In this document: piece by piece, positions 42,526-53,996 of the stretch
Layout of the letters: every line of letters starts with the position of its first letter
Numbering within the stretch: position 1 is the first letter of the stretch
Assembly (NCBI GenBank): GCA_035352715.1
Contig: DAOPYE010000001.1
Coordinates: 1-64,000 of the forward strand
Reading direction: 5' to 3'
DNA: 64,000 nucleotides
Origin: DAOPYE01 sp035352715
GTDB taxonomy: Bacteria; Acidobacteriota; Holophagae; Holophagales; Holophagaceae
The notes under the pieces: generated by a model
What the model saw: the letters and a program-made list of their open reading frames with translations, nothing else
What the model was told of the DNA's origin: nothing
Database searches by the model: none
Made by a program: the position numbers and the translations under genes

Positions 42526-43310
42526 TGGCAGTCGAGATCCATCCTTCCTCCGTCGTCAGCAAGGACGCCGAATTGGCTGATGGCGTCGTCATCGGACCCT
42601 TCTGCCTCGTCGAAGGCAATGTCAAGATCGGTGCCCGGACGCTGCTGCGCAGTCACGTCGTCATCGGTCCGCACACGGAGCTTGGCGAAGATAACGATAT
42701 CTACCCCCACGTCACGGCGGGCATGGGGCCGCAGGATCTCAAGTTCAAGGGCGCGCCCACGCGCTTGGTGATCGGCGACCGCAACGTGTTTCGTGAAGGC
42801 GCGACCCTGCACCGGGGCACCGAGCACGGGGGCGGCATCACCACGGTGGGCCACGACAACTTCCTGATGACCGGCAGCCATATCGCCCACGATTGCCACG
42901 TGGGCAACAAGAACATCTTTGCCAATAGCGCCACTCTGGCGGGTCATGTGGAAGTCGGCAGCGGCGCGAACATCGGCGCCTTCTCTGCCGTCCACCAGTT
43001 TTGCCGGGTAGGGGATCACGCCTTCATGGGTGGATTCACCGTTGCGACGCTGGATGTGATGCCCTTCATGAAGACCGTCGGAGCGCGCGACACGAAGAGC
43101 TATGGCGTGAACACCATCGGCCTTCAACGCAAGGGCTTCGCTCCCGAAGTGATCGAAGCGCTGTCCAAGGCGCATCGCATTCTGTTCCATTCCGGCCTAC
43201 TGCGTGAGGATGCGCTTGCTAAGGTCGAAGCAGACTATGGATCCATCGCCGAGGTCAAGTACCTGATTGATTACATCCGTTCCTCCAAGCGGGGAATCCA
43301 CCGTGGTTGA
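42525..43310 (+). CDS. lpxA: UDP-N-acetylglucosamine acyltransferase
   Basis: First step of lipid A synthesis: transfers 3-hydroxyacyl from ACP to UDP-GlcNAc. 261 residues of left-handed parallel beta-helix hexapeptide repeats, with the catalytic His in SHIAHDCHVG near 120-129, AAFSAVHQFCRVG-like segment and C-terminal GVNTIGLQRKGF followed by the helical tail. The start is GTG 42525, overlapping the fabZ stop by one base. It overlaps era by eight bases. Its presence shows an LPS-bearing outer membrane. Confidence 0.95.
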   Translation: MAVEIHPSSVVSKDAELADGVVIGPFCLVEGNVKIGARTLLRSHVVIGPHTELGEDNDIYPHVTAGMGPQDLKFKGAPTRLVIGDRNVFREGATLHRGTEHGGGITTVGHDNFLMTGSHIAHDCHVGNKNIFANSATLAGHVEVGSGANIGAFSAVHQFCRVGDHAFMGGFTVATLDVMPFMKTVGARDTKSYGVNTIGLQRKGFAPEVIEALSKAHRILFHSGLLREDALAKVEADYGSIAEVKYLIDYIRSSKRGIHRG

Positions 43311-44217
43311 TACCCCGCACTTTGTCCGCGTCGCCATGGTCGGGCTTCCCAATTCCGGGAAATCGACCCTACTCAACGCCATGGTGGGCGAGAAGCTCGC
43401 TGCGGTGAGCCAAACGCCCCAGACCACGCGCAGCCGCATCCTGGGCGTCGTGAATCGCGGTGCCACGCAGATCGCTTTCCTGGACACCCCCGGTGTTCAC
43501 GAGGCGCACCACGCCTTGAACCACCGGATGCTGCAGCACATCGACGCCGCGCTTCTGGAGGCGGATCTGCTGCTGTGGGTCGTCGACGCGGATGGCTTCC
43601 TCGGCACGGGCGAGCAGGCCCTGGCCAAGCGCTTGGCCAAATCCGAACAGCCGGTCTACCTGATCCTGAACAAGATCGATCTGCTGTCGAAGGGACGGCT
43701 GCTTGAAAAGGTCGCTGGATACAAGGATCTGCTGGCTTTCCGAGAGATCGTGCCCGTCAGTGCCAAGTTCTCCCAGAACCTCGAACCGCTTTGGGGGCTG
43801 CTGGAGCGCGATGCGCCCGAAGGGGAGTGGGAATTCGCTGATGACACGTTTACGGATCAAACCGAGCGCAGCATGGCCTCGGAATTCATCCGCGAGAAGG
43901 TGTTGCGCAAGACCCGTGAAGAAGTGCCCCACGGGGTGGCTGTCGTGATCGAGCGCTGGATTGAATCCGGCGAGGAGGACTACCCCGAGGATCTGGGGGA
44001 AGGCGGCACGTTCATCCAGGCGCAGATCCTGGTGGAACGGGCTGGACATCGCAAGATCCTTCTGGGTGCGGGAGGTTCCATGATTCGGGACATCCGTCAA
44101 AGCGCCCAGCGGGAGCTGCGCAAGCTGCTTCAGCGCCCCGTGCGCCTAGAGTTCCACATCAAGGTCTCGGAAGACTGGCGGAATCGCTCAGAACAACTGG
44201 ACCGGCTTCATCTTTGA
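43303..44217 (+). CDS. era: GTPase Era
   Basis: Ribosome-assembly GTPase binding 16S rRNA; 304 residues. G1 GLPNSGKST, G2 TTRSRILG, G3 DTPGVHE, G4 NKIDL and G5 SAKF are all present in order; the C-terminal KH domain shows HRKILLGAGGSMIRDIRQSAQREL. The start is GTG 43303, inside the 3' end of lpxA, with GGGGA upstream. Last gene of the operon, followed by a long bidirectional terminator. Confidence 0.96.
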   Translation: MVDTPHFVRVAMVGLPNSGKSTLLNAMVGEKLAAVSQTPQTTRSRILGVVNRGATQIAFLDTPGVHEAHHALNHRMLQHIDAALLEADLLLWVVDADGFLGTGEQALAKRLAKSEQPVYLILNKIDLLSKGRLLEKVAGYKDLLAFREIVPVSAKFSQNLEPLWGLLERDAPEGEWEFADDTFTDQTERSMASEFIREKVLRKTREEVPHGVAVVIERWIESGEEDYPEDLGEGGTFIQAQILVERAGHRKILLGAGGSMIRDIRQSAQRELRKLLQRPVRLEFHIKVSEDWRNRSEQLDRLHL

Positions 44218-44238
44218 TGGCGTGAACCGGATCTCCTC

Positions 44239-44281
44239 CCGAAAAGGAAACGGCCCCGATATGGGGCCGTTTCCTTTTCGG
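44239..44281. terminator. Strong bidirectional terminator between era and chemotaxis receptor gene
   Basis: A 19-bp perfect stem (44239-44257 with 44263-44281, CCGAAAAGGAAACGGCCCC) around a five-base loop, with A/T-rich flanks inside the stem ends giving T-rich tails both ways. It serves two convergent genes. Confidence 0.9.
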
Positions 44282-44293
44282 ACGTCGTGCGCC

Positions 44294-45838
44294 TTACATC
44301 TTGAAGCGCGAAACCAGGGCGCTGAGCTGCTCGGCGGCCTGGCTCAGATCATTGACCGTCCGCGTCGTTTCGCGGATGGTGGCGGCCATCTCTTCCGTGG
44401 CCGCGGCGTTCTGTTCGGCGATGCTGGAGAGGCCACCCATGACAGCCACGACGGTGTTGCTGTCCTGGCTCTGGATCTGGCTCTGGCCGCCGATGGCGCG
44501 CATGCGTTCGGCGCTGGCGGAAATAGCCTCCTGGATGCTCTTCAGCACGGAGCCCGCGGTGTTCACCATCTCGGTGCCATCCTCGATGCTCTTGCTGGAA
44601 GTCTGGATGAGAGCCGTGATCTCCTTGGCGGCCTGGGCGGAACGCTCAGCCAGCTTGCGGACTTCCTCAGCCACCACCGCGAACCCTTTGCCGTGCTCGC
44701 CCGCCTTGGCTGCCTCGATGGCGGCGTTGAGGGAGAGCAGGTTCGTCTGATTCGCGATTTCCGTGATGACGGTCAGGATATTGCCGATCTGCTTGGAATT
44801 CTGCTTGATGACGTCCATGCCGCTCACGGCCGCGCCCACCGCCGTGCCGCCCTTGGCGGCTGCCGTCTGGGCCTGGTCGAAGACGGAGAGGGCGTTGGTG
44901 ACATTGGAGTCGATCACTTTGGACGACTGGGCGATGGTGCCGACCTTTTCGGTCGCCTGCTTCACGCTGAGCTTCTGGTTCTCGGCCGTCTGGGCGATGG
45001 AGTCGGCGGTGGAGGCCATTTCGCTCGTGCCGGCGGTCATCTGGAGAGAGCCTGAGGCGATGTTGGTGGAAATGGATACCACCTGATGGACGATGTTCTG
45101 GATGTTTTCCACGAAGCGGTTGAAGTGCATGGAAACCTGGGCGATTTCATCGGTTCCCTTCACCTCGAGGCGCGCCGTGAGATCCCCTTCACCTTCGGAG
45201 ATATCGCGCATCCGCTGCTGGATCTCCACCAGGGGATTCACGATGGCTTTGCCTAGGAAGAGCGCGGCGACAAGGCCGAGTACCAACATGCCGACCCCCA
45301 GGAGGAGCATCTCGAGAATGCTGCTCAGAATGGCCTTGTTGATGGTGGTGGTGTTCATGGCGACCATCAGGTACCACTTCTTGCCGGAATCCATCGGGTT
45401 GTCTTCGTTGATCTTGACCGCTACGATCCGGTAGCCGTTCTTCTCGTAGTTGACGTAGTCCTTGTCCGCCTTGCCGATGGGTGCGCACAGCGTGGCGGGA
45501 TCCAGGGTCTCTTCCTTCTTGGATTTCTTCTGGGCCTTGATCGAGGCGACGCCCTTGTCGTCCACGCCAACCACCGCGCCCAGGGAGACATCGGAATCGT
45601 TCTTCAGGCCTTCCATGGCCCGTTCCATGAAGCCCGTGTCATCCGTTAGGAAACCGGCCTTGGTATTTTCGGCAGCCAAGGCCGCAAGGCTGAAGCCCTT
45701 GCTGACCTGCGCGCCCGTCTGCACCTTCCTCAAGGTGAGACCCGAGACGATCCCTGCGGTCAGCGCGAGGACAGCCGTCAGTGCCAAGATCGAGTAGATG
45801 AGCTTTTTTCGGATGTTGAGGTTATCCCAGAAGGACAT
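44294..45838 (-). CDS. Methyl-accepting chemotaxis protein
   Basis: 514-residue inner-membrane receptor. TM1 about 15-36, a periplasmic sensor of about 135 residues, TM2 about 172-196, HAMP (about 197-250), then a methyl-accepting signalling domain with the hairpin tip [38 protein letters not shown] (core only). The periplasmic part has [28 protein letters not shown], suggestive of a single-Cache-like sensor; ligand unknown. ATG 45838 follows AGGGAGTGTGCC. No other che genes are nearby. The 123-base upstream gap holds GCCGATAT, similar to a flagellar-sigma -10, but lacks the matching -35. Confidence 0.94.
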   Translation of the reverse strand: MSFWDNLNIRKKLIYSILALTAVLALTAGIVSGLTLRKVQTGAQVSKGFSLAALAAENTKAGFLTDDTGFMERAMEGLKNDSDVSLGAVVGVDDKGVASIKAQKKSKKEETLDPATLCAPIGKADKDYVNYEKNGYRIVAVKINEDNPMDSGKKWYLMVAMNTTTINKAILSSILEMLLLGVGMLVLGLVAALFLGKAIVNPLVEIQQRMRDISEGEGDLTARLEVKGTDEIAQVSMHFNRFVENIQNIVHQVVSISTNIASGSLQMTAGTSEMASTADSIAQTAENQKLSVKQATEKVGTIAQSSKVIDSNVTNALSVFDQAQTAAAKGGTAVGAAVSGMDVIKQNSKQIGNILTVITEIANQTNLLSLNAAIEAAKAGEHGKGFAVVAEEVRKLAERSAQAAKEITALIQTSSKSIEDGTEMVNTAGSVLKSIQEAISASAERMRAIGGQSQIQSQDSNTVVAVMGGLSSIAEQNAAATEEMAATIRETTRTVNDLSQAAEQLSALVSRFKM

Positions 45839-45961
45839 GGCACACTCCCTGGACTTGGATTTTTGGGTGAATCCTTGAACAATTTTCCATCGGTATCAGA
45901 CACCCGAAGACTGAGTTTTGTCGAGCCCTCAATGCTGTGCATATCGGCAGGGTCGCTGAAT

Positions 45962-46624
45962 TCAACGATCCCCGAATAGTGCGGTTCCGATTCTGACCTG
46001 ATCCGTTCCGGCCTGGATGGCCGCTTCCAGATCGTGACTCATGCCCATGGACAAAAGCAGGCATTCACCGGTTTTTTGCTGCCACGTCTCACGCAGATGA
46101 GCCATCTGTTTGAATGCTTTGGGGCGATCGGGGGGGGGGATCGTCATGAAGCCGCGGAAGGGCAGGCGCGGGTCACCGCCCAGCGCATCCAGGATCATGG
46201 GAATTTCCTCGGCGGTGCATCCACCCATCTTGGTGGCTTCGCCCCACAGATCCACCTGGATCCAGACGCCGCGAACCACATCCAGCTCCTGAGCCAGATG
46301 GCGCAACCGCGTTGCCAATTCTGGGCGGTCCAGGGTCATGATCTCCCGGAAGTGGGTCAGCGCGGGTTTGGCTTTATTGCGCTGCAGGGGGCCGATGAAG
46401 ACGAATTCCAGATCGGGAAGGGCCGACGCCTTGCTGGAGCCTTCCTGGACATAGTTCTCGCCGAACCGCTGGAGGCCGAGATTCGCGAGTTCGCGAATGG
46501 CTTCGATCGAGTGGTACTTCGATACAGCCAGAAGCTCGATGGCATCGGGGTTGCGGGAAGCCGCTTCGCATGCGCGGTGGATGCGGGTCTGGACGTCTTG
46601 AAGGTTGGACGCCAGGCGGGTCAT
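45962..46624 (-). CDS. yggS: YggS-family pyridoxal phosphate homeostasis protein
   Basis: 220-residue PLP-binding single-domain protein of the alanine-racemase N-terminal fold, which maintains vitamin B6 and amino acid balance and has no known catalysis. PLP Lys is in LLAVSKYHS (about residue 36); also RFGENYVQE, FIGPLQRNK, and C-terminal LSMGMSHDLEAAI with GTALFG. It overlaps the zinc-ribbon gene upstream by four bases (ATGA). Confidence 0.94.
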   Translation of the reverse strand: MTRLASNLQDVQTRIHRACEAASRNPDAIELLAVSKYHSIEAIRELANLGLQRFGENYVQEGSSKASALPDLEFVFIGPLQRNKAKPALTHFREIMTLDRPELATRLRHLAQELDVVRGVWIQVDLWGEATKMGGCTAEEIPMILDALGGDPRLPFRGFMTIPPPDRPKAFKQMAHLRETWQQKTGECLLLSMGMSHDLEAAIQAGTDQVRIGTALFGDR

Positions 46625-47325
46625 TGATGCTCGGGATTAAACAGGATTCGCTGGCAGGCTTCGCAGGCCACCATGTTTTCTTCGCGGAGGCGGGCCAGCA
46701 GGGGGGTTCGCAGCTTGGTGCGACATCCCGTGCAGGTGCCGTCCTGGACTGGCGCGACCGCCTTGCCATTGCGGGCGTGGAGGATGCGATTGAACCGGGT
46801 CAGATCCGTCGCTTCCATTTGCTGTTCAATCTCCGACTGGCGCTGGGTCATCAGGGTTCGGGCCGCGACCTGGTTCTCGTGCTCGGACAGGAAGATCTCC
46901 TCGAGGGATGCGAACTGGCTTTTCAGCTCTTCCTGGCGCGCCTTCATCTTGAGAAGGTCCGCCTCCAGGGTCTTCTGGCGGGTCTCGGCTTCCCGCAGGG
47001 GGCGCAGCACGGCCGTCTTCTGGCGTTCCCGCTCGTCCAGATCGCGGATGGCGGCGGTGAACTGGATCTTTTGGGTAGAGCTTTTGACGGCCGCTCGCGC
47101 AATGCCTTCGTGCTTCTCGGCGGTCTTGAGTTCGCTGGCCAGCGTGGCCTGGGATGATTGGGCCTCGGCCAGAGCCTTTTCTGCTGTCTCGATGCGCTTG
47201 ACCAGCTGCTTCAGCTCCTTGTCGAGCTGGGACATCTCTGGTGGGTAGTCGCTCAGATCCTTCTGGATGGTGGCCAGATTGTCGTGGACGCTCTGGAGTT
47301 CGAGAAGCATGGGCAGCGTGTTCAT
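46621..47325 (-). CDS. Coiled-coil protein with C-terminal zinc ribbon (C4-type)
   Basis: 234 residues. Residues about 1-165 are heptad-rich coiled coil; the C terminus carries a zf-RING_7-like zinc ribbon with Cys198, Cys201, Cys221 and Cys224 (CTGC and CEAC). Homologues are widespread, often beside yggS or Nif3-like genes, and are thought to be nucleic-acid-linked, but the role is unproven. ATG 47325 precedes the yggS gene, which it overlaps. Confidence 0.85.
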   Translation of the reverse strand: MNTLPMLLELQSVHDNLATIQKDLSDYPPEMSQLDKELKQLVKRIETAEKALAEAQSSQATLASELKTAEKHEGIARAAVKSSTQKIQFTAAIRDLDERERQKTAVLRPLREAETRQKTLEADLLKMKARQEELKSQFASLEEIFLSEHENQVAARTLMTQRQSEIEQQMEATDLTRFNRILHARNGKAVAPVQDGTCTGCRTKLRTPLLARLREENMVACEACQRILFNPEHQ

Positions 47326-47442
47326 ATTCCCAAGGGTAGCGCGCTTGAAAATATGCGGCGTGGGATCTGGGGACTAAATTTGTTGGCGAAGGAAATATGA
47401 TGTTGATTGAGTAAAATTTTGATCAAGGTTTTTGCAAACCCC

Positions 47443-47470
47443 TTGACATGGGCGGGTGGGGTGTTAGATT
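47443..47470 (+). promoter_or_regulatory. Sigma70-type promoter of groESL
   Basis: TTGACA (47443-47448) and TAGATT (47465-47470) with a 16-base spacer, 66 bases upstream of the groES ATG. The -10 abuts the CIRCE operator, so HrcA binding would block polymerase. Confidence 0.8.
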
Positions 47471-47495
47471 GGCACTCGCTCTAATGGAGTGCTAA
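47469..47495 (+). promoter_or_regulatory. CIRCE operator (HrcA-binding site)
   Basis: TTGGCACTC-N9-GAGTGCTAA, matching the CIRCE consensus TTAGCACTC-N9-GAGTGCTAA with one mismatch in the left arm. It covers the -10/start region of groES, implying HrcA-mediated heat-shock control. HrcA itself is outside the window. Confidence 0.95.
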
Positions 47496-47535
47496 CAACC
47501 ATCCCCCATCCGGGGGGCTTTCATGGAGGTTATTC

Positions 47536-49495
<1,960 letters not shown>

Positions 49496-49527
49496 TGTCG
49501 ATCAATCCCATGACCATTTGGTCATAG

Positions 49528-49568
49528 AGAGAAAGGGCCCCGGATATCGGGGCCCTTTCTCTGTCTGT
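49528..49568 (+). terminator. Intrinsic terminator of groESL
   Basis: A 14-bp stem AGAGAAAGGGCCCC (49528-49541) with GGGGCCCTTTCTCT (49549-49562), seven-base loop and T-rich tail (GTCTGTTT), about 30 bases after the groEL stop. Confidence 0.9.
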
Positions 49569-49635
49569 TTGTTGGTGTATCGGAACAGACACAAAAAGAC
49601 AGGGGAGACGCTGATGGTCTCCCCTGTCCTATTTC

Positions 49636-49713
<78 letters not shown>

Positions 49714-49734
49714 CGAAGAAGTTACGATCCTATC

Positions 49735-50145
49735 TCATTTTGCGGAGCGGGTCCAATGCGGATTGCGCATCTGCCGCAATCTGCGAAGCACCGCGTCCAG
49801 CGGATCGGGTTCAGGTTCCCGCTTCTTGGCGGGCGGCGGCGGGGGATCGCAGGGCACGATTTCCAGGCGCGCGATCTTCAGCCTCAGCTGGCGTTCAATG
49901 CGCTCCTGCACCTGGGGCCACACGCTTTCCGCGCTGCGCCGCAGGTTCGGTACCAGCTCGGGGTTCCAGCAGCCCATGACCAGGGTTCCGCGGTGCAGGC
50001 GGAGCAGGCGGGTGCGGGTTGCCAGGAAGGGGCCCACGATCAGTGTCCAGGCGCGCTCCAGGCGGGCTTGCGCGCGCGCTTCGGCGGCCTCGTGGCGGTC
50101 CAGGGCGGCAAAGCGCAGGGGCAGGAGTTCTCTGCGTTGGCTCAT
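49735..50145 (-). CDS. DciA/DUF721 family protein
   Basis: 136 residues of the DUF721/DciA family; DciA loads the replicative helicase DnaB in bacteria without DnaC. The central pattern RAWTLIVGPFLATRTRLLRLHRG with TLVMGCWNPELVPNLRR fits the KH-like DciA domain; the C-terminal third is proline-rich and basic. ATG 50145 overlaps the CoA-transferase stop (ATGA). The helicase-loader role is family knowledge from characterised members. Confidence 0.82.
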   Translation of the reverse strand: MSQRRELLPLRFAALDRHEAAEARAQARLERAWTLIVGPFLATRTRLLRLHRGTLVMGCWNPELVPNLRRSAESVWPQVQERIERQLRLKIARLEIVPCDPPPPPAKKREPEPDPLDAVLRRLRQMRNPHWTRSAK

Positions 50146-51296
50146 GGCTTCGGTCCTGGGTCGAATCCCTGCGGGGATGTCGGCTCATGCCTTGGCGGCG
50201 GCGTCTTCGAACACGCGCGCTCGCCGTTGATCAGGATGGGGCTCGCAAGCATAGGCACCATGCGATGGGCCCCGGGGTCGAACACGGTCTGGATCAACTG
50301 ATGCAGATGTCCCGCCTGCTGGAACAGGGCGTCATCCACCGTGCGGATGCGGCTCGCGGGGATCGCCTGGCGCTCGCAGAAGGCAAGTACCGCGTCCAGG
50401 TCCCGTTCGCCCAGCCGGGCCGCGAGGATCGGGACGAGCCGTTCACGGTCCTCGACGCGGCCTTGGTTGGTTCGCCACTGGGGATGGGCGTCGAGATCCA
50501 ATTCCAGCCACAGGGCCAGCACCTCGAACTGCCGATCACTGCCCACGCCCAGGGCGATCTCGCCGCCCAGGCAGGCAAAGCTTTCGTAGGGGACGATCTG
50601 GGCGTGCGCGTTGCCTTGGCGCTGCGGCGTCTGGCCGGTGATGAGGGTGCTGGAGGCCACGTTGGCCAGGCCGGCCAGGGCGGCTTCCATTAGGGGAACC
50701 TCGATGTGGACGGCTTCTCCGGTTCTTTCTCGATGCAGCAGCGCGCCTTGGATGCCGTTGGCCAGGTACAGGGCCGCCAGCATGTCCACCAGGGGCAAGC
50801 CCACCTTCATCGGCCGCCCCTCGGGTTCTCCGGTGATCGACATCCAGCCGCTTTCCGCCTGCACGATGAAGTCGTAGCCCGCGCGCCGCGCGGCGGAGAC
50901 ATCCGAGGCGAAGCCTCGCACGGACGCCACGATGAGCTTGGGGTAGGCCGCGTGCAGCCGATCCCAGGTGAGGCTCAGTTTCGTGGCCGAGGTATCGAGG
51001 AAATTCTCCACCACCACATCGGCTTCCCCCAGCAGCTCGTGAAGCTGTGCCAGGTGGGCGGGGTCGTCCAGATCCAGGCGCAGAGCGTGCTTGCCGCGGT
51101 TGGCGCAGAGGAAATAGGCGCTCTCGCCGCCTTCGCCCGCTTCGAAAGGAGGGCCCCAGCCCCGGGTCGGATCTCCCGTGGGGGGCTCGATCTTGAGGAC
51201 TTCCGCGCCGAGATCGGCCAGCAGCTGGGTGGCGAAAGGACCGGCCAGCACGCGGGAGAGATCCAGGATGCGGCAGCGCTGAAGCGGCTTGACCAT
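50142..51296 (-). CDS. CaiB/BaiF family CoA-transferase
   Basis: Class III CoA-transferase moving CoA between carboxylic acids; 384 residues. The N-terminal VLDLSRVLAGPFATQLLADLGAEV-type motif (ILDLSRVLAGP), GGESAYFLCANRGK and the catalytic Asp in GYDFIVQAESG near 140-150 are present. ATG 51296 overlaps the upstream phosphodiesterase stop by one base (TGATG); GTG 51299 is adjacent. Substrates unknown; an acyl-CoA metabolic role fits with the enoyl-CoA hydratase and Etf genes further on. Confidence 0.9.
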   Translation of the reverse strand: MVKPLQRCRILDLSRVLAGPFATQLLADLGAEVLKIEPPTGDPTRGWGPPFEAGEGGESAYFLCANRGKHALRLDLDDPAHLAQLHELLGEADVVVENFLDTSATKLSLTWDRLHAAYPKLIVASVRGFASDVSAARRAGYDFIVQAESGWMSITGEPEGRPMKVGLPLVDMLAALYLANGIQGALLHRERTGEAVHIEVPLMEAALAGLANVASSTLITGQTPQRQGNAHAQIVPYESFACLGGEIALGVGSDRQFEVLALWLELDLDAHPQWRTNQGRVEDRERLVPILAARLGERDLDAVLAFCERQAIPASRIRTVDDALFQQAGHLHQLIQTVFDPGAHRMVPMLASPILINGERACSKTPPPRHEPTSPQGFDPGPKP

Positions 51297-52066
51297 CACA
51301 GCTTCCGGATCACGCGTTCAATGCTGGTGGCTTTGCGGCCTTCGGTGGTGACCAGGACGCCGTGGAGCTGCAGGTCGCCTGATGCAACCTCGAAACGGTC
51401 TCCGCGGGCTTTGAGAAACCGGCTGAGGCTGGCTTCCGCCTTCATGCCGATGACGCTTTCGTAGGGGCCCACCATCCCGAGATCCGTGACGAAGGCCGTG
51501 CCGCCGGGCAGCACACGGGCATCCAGGGTCGGCACATGCGTGTGGCTGCCCAGCACTGCCGTGACGCGCCCGTTCAGGTGCCAGCCGATGGCTTGGGCTT
51601 CGCTGGTGGCTTCCGCATGCATATCCACGATCACCACATCGGCGCGCTCGCGAGCCAGGATGGCGTCTGCGGTCCGGAAAGGGCAATCGACCGGGGCCAT
51701 GTGGACGCGACCCAGCAGGTTGATGACCAGCACTTCCTCGCCGCTGCGCGTGTGTAGCTTGACGTACCCGCATCCGGGCGTTCCGGGGGGGAAGTTGGCC
51801 GGGCGCAGCAGACGGGGCTCCTTCTGGAAGAACGTGGTGATGTCCTTCACGTCGAAGGCGTGGTTGCCCGTGGTGATGACATCCACCTGGTGTTGTTCGA
51901 GCCAGTTCCGGGCGATGAGTTCGGTGATGCCGTGGCCATGCGCGGCGTTCTCGCCGTTGACGATGACGAAATCAACCGCCAGTTCTCTGCGCAGATCGGA
52001 GAGATGGGCCTCCACGAGGCGCCGCCCAGGTTCACCTACCACATCGCCCAGCACGAGAATCCGCAT
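51296..52066 (-). CDS. YmdB-like metallophosphoesterase (TIGR00282)
   Basis: 256-residue dinuclear metal phosphodiesterase; the B. subtilis member hydrolyses 2',3'-cyclic nucleotides. Metal ligands visible: Asp8 (LGDVVG), NGENAA near 37-42, GNHAFD near 67-72 and the pair HTH in LGSHTHVPT near 172-180. ATG 52066 precedes a coupled run with the CoA-transferase and dciA. Function in this organism is not known. Confidence 0.9.
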   Translation of the reverse strand: MRILVLGDVVGEPGRRLVEAHLSDLRRELAVDFVIVNGENAAHGHGITELIARNWLEQHQVDVITTGNHAFDVKDITTFFQKEPRLLRPANFPPGTPGCGYVKLHTRSGEEVLVINLLGRVHMAPVDCPFRTADAILARERADVVIVDMHAEATSEAQAIGWHLNGRVTAVLGSHTHVPTLDARVLPGGTAFVTDLGMVGPYESVIGMKAEASLSRFLKARGDRFEVASGDLQLHGVLVTTEGRKATSIERVIRKL

Positions 52067-52198
52067 TGAAAGAGCCTATCACTTGGAACCTTCTCTGGGG
52101 CCGAGGCATCCCGGACCTTGGGCCAATTGCGCCTCAAACGGGCGCGGCCCGTGGGTTCGACCTGATAGCCTGTAGATGTCCTGTTTCTCGAGTTGACC

Positions 52199-53983
52199 AT
52201 GCGCACGCTGCTGAAAATTCTGATCTGCATTCTCATGGGTGGTTTTCTGACGGCGCAGGAACCGCCCCTGATGCACGTCTCGGAAGTGCATCAGGGCATG
52301 AAGGGCTATGGCCGCACGGTGTTCAAGGGCGGAAAAATCGAACGCTTCGATTTCGAGGTGATGGGCGTCTTGTCCAACACGACGCCGGGGCGCAGCGTCA
52401 TCCTGGTGAAGGCCAGCGGAGGCCCCCTGGCCGATACGGGCATCATCGCCGGCATGAGCGGCTCTCCCTGCTACATCGACGGCAAGCTGGTGGGCGCGTT
52501 GGCCCTGGGCTGGGGCTACGAGAAGGAGCCCATCGGCGGCATCACGCCCATCCACGAGATGCTGGAGCAGTTGAAGGAGATCCCCGAGACGCCTTCACTT
52601 CGGACCCCCTTGATCCTTCCCCGGCTGGAAATTCCCAAGGTCATGAAATCCGCCACGCTGGGCGAGATGATCCCTTTGTCCGAGCTCATGGGCTCCTTCC
52701 TGCCCAGCGCCTCCGGTGGGATGCGCGCCTTGCCGATGCCCATCGGGGGCTGCGAGCTGGCGCCTGAAAGCAAGGCGCTGTGGGGTGGACTCCCCGTGAC
52801 CTTCATGGGCGCCGCCATGTCGGGAGGTCCCGGCGGCGGCTCCGGCAACGGACGGCACAGTGAGGCAAGCCCCCTGGAGCCCGGCGGCATGGCGGCCATC
52901 AACCTGGTGCAGGGCGACTTGAACATGTCCACGGGCGGCACGATCACCTACGTGGCTGGCAAGAAGATCTACCTGTTCGGGCACCAGCTCATGAACCTGG
53001 GGGCGGTGGATCTGCCGCTCTGGTCCGCCACCGTCGCGGGCGTGCTGCCCAGCTATTCGGAATCCACCAAACTGGCGTCGCCCGTGGCTCCGGTGGGCGC
53101 GCTGCGGCTGGATCGCAGCGCCGGCGTGGCTGGCGTGCTGGGGGCCGAGGCGCGCATGGTGCCTTTTCGCGTCGGCTTGAATCTGGCAGGAAAGAAAACC
53201 CGCAATTTCCGTTTCGATCTCATGGATCACCCCTTCCTGACGCCGCTGCTCGCGGCGACGGTGCTGAATCAGACCCTGATCACGCATGTGCGCGGGCAGG
53301 GGTTCCAGAGCCTATTCATGCAGGGGAACATCAAGGTCACGGGACATCCGCCCATCGAGGTGGAATGCATGGTGGCCGATCTGTCGCCCAGTCGCTTGGC
53401 GATGTACGTGGGCAGCCTGCTGCAGGCCGTGACCCTGAATCCCTTCGAGCGCCCCGTCATCGAAGGCGTTTCCATCACGGTGAAGGCCGAGGATCGCCTG
53501 GATCGTACCGACATCGCTGGCGTGCGCATCCTCAAGGCCCGGGTCAAGCGGGGCTCCGTGCTTCCGGTGCTGGTGACGCTTCAGAACCTGCAGGGCGTGC
53601 GCGAGACGGCCACCTTCAACGTGAACGTGCCCGCTTCTGCTAAATCCGGCAAGGCGACCCTGTTGGTCGGCGACGGCTACAGCTTGAGCAACGCGGATCC
53701 GGACGAACATTCCGTGGATATGGGCAGCCTGGGCGATATGGTCCGCTTCCTGAACAACACGCTGAAGAACAATCACGCCTACGCCCTGCTGGTGCAGTCC
53801 CAGGCCGGTGCGGGCCTGCGCGGAGCCCGCATCGAGGGCATTCCCCCTTCGGTTTCCAGCCTGATGGGCAGCGATGGGGACACCAAGGCCAATCGCCTTC
53901 AGCGCCATATCATCGGGCGCGCCGTGCTGCCGCTGGAGCGCGAGGTCACGGGGCTGGTCAGCCTGGACTTGGATATCGAATAG
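52199..53983 (+). CDS. Secreted SpoIVB/S55-type peptidase-like protein
   Basis: 594 residues with a signal peptide (about 1-21). The N-terminal region (about 30-120) matches the S55/SpoIVB peptidase domain as found in non-spore-formers: VSEVHQGMKGYGRTVFKG, FDFEVMGVL, then IIAGMSGSPCYIDGKLVGALALGWGYEKEPIGGITPI (core GMSGSP at 85-90, candidate nucleophile Ser87). Much later lies YLFGHQ with His262 followed by a beta-rich C-terminal region. In B. subtilis SpoIVB the His motif precedes the Ser motif; here it follows. ATG 52199 used. The next gene, 13 bases on, encodes another secreted protein. Substrate unknown. Confidence 0.75.
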   Translation: MRTLLKILICILMGGFLTAQEPPLMHVSEVHQGMKGYGRTVFKGGKIERFDFEVMGVLSNTTPGRSVILVKASGGPLADTGIIAGMSGSPCYIDGKLVGALALGWGYEKEPIGGITPIHEMLEQLKEIPETPSLRTPLILPRLEIPKVMKSATLGEMIPLSELMGSFLPSASGGMRALPMPIGGCELAPESKALWGGLPVTFMGAAMSGGPGGGSGNGRHSEASPLEPGGMAAINLVQGDLNMSTGGTITYVAGKKIYLFGHQLMNLGAVDLPLWSATVAGVLPSYSESTKLASPVAPVGALRLDRSAGVAGVLGAEARMVPFRVGLNLAGKKTRNFRFDLMDHPFLTPLLAATVLNQTLITHVRGQGFQSLFMQGNIKVTGHPPIEVECMVADLSPSRLAMYVGSLLQAVTLNPFERPVIEGVSITVKAEDRLDRTDIAGVRILKARVKRGSVLPVLVTLQNLQGVRETATFNVNVPASAKSGKATLLVGDGYSLSNADPDEHSVDMGSLGDMVRFLNNTLKNNHAYALLVQSQAGAGLRGARIEGIPPSVSSLMGSDGDTKANRLQRHIIGRAVLPLEREVTGLVSLDLDIE

Positions 53984-53996
53984 GGAGCAATTGAAC

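Noticed and set aside
45900..45960. Flagellar-sigma (sigma28) promoter for the chemotaxis receptor
   Set aside because: GCCGATAT resembles the -10 on the minus strand, but no TAAA-type -35 lies at the required distance.
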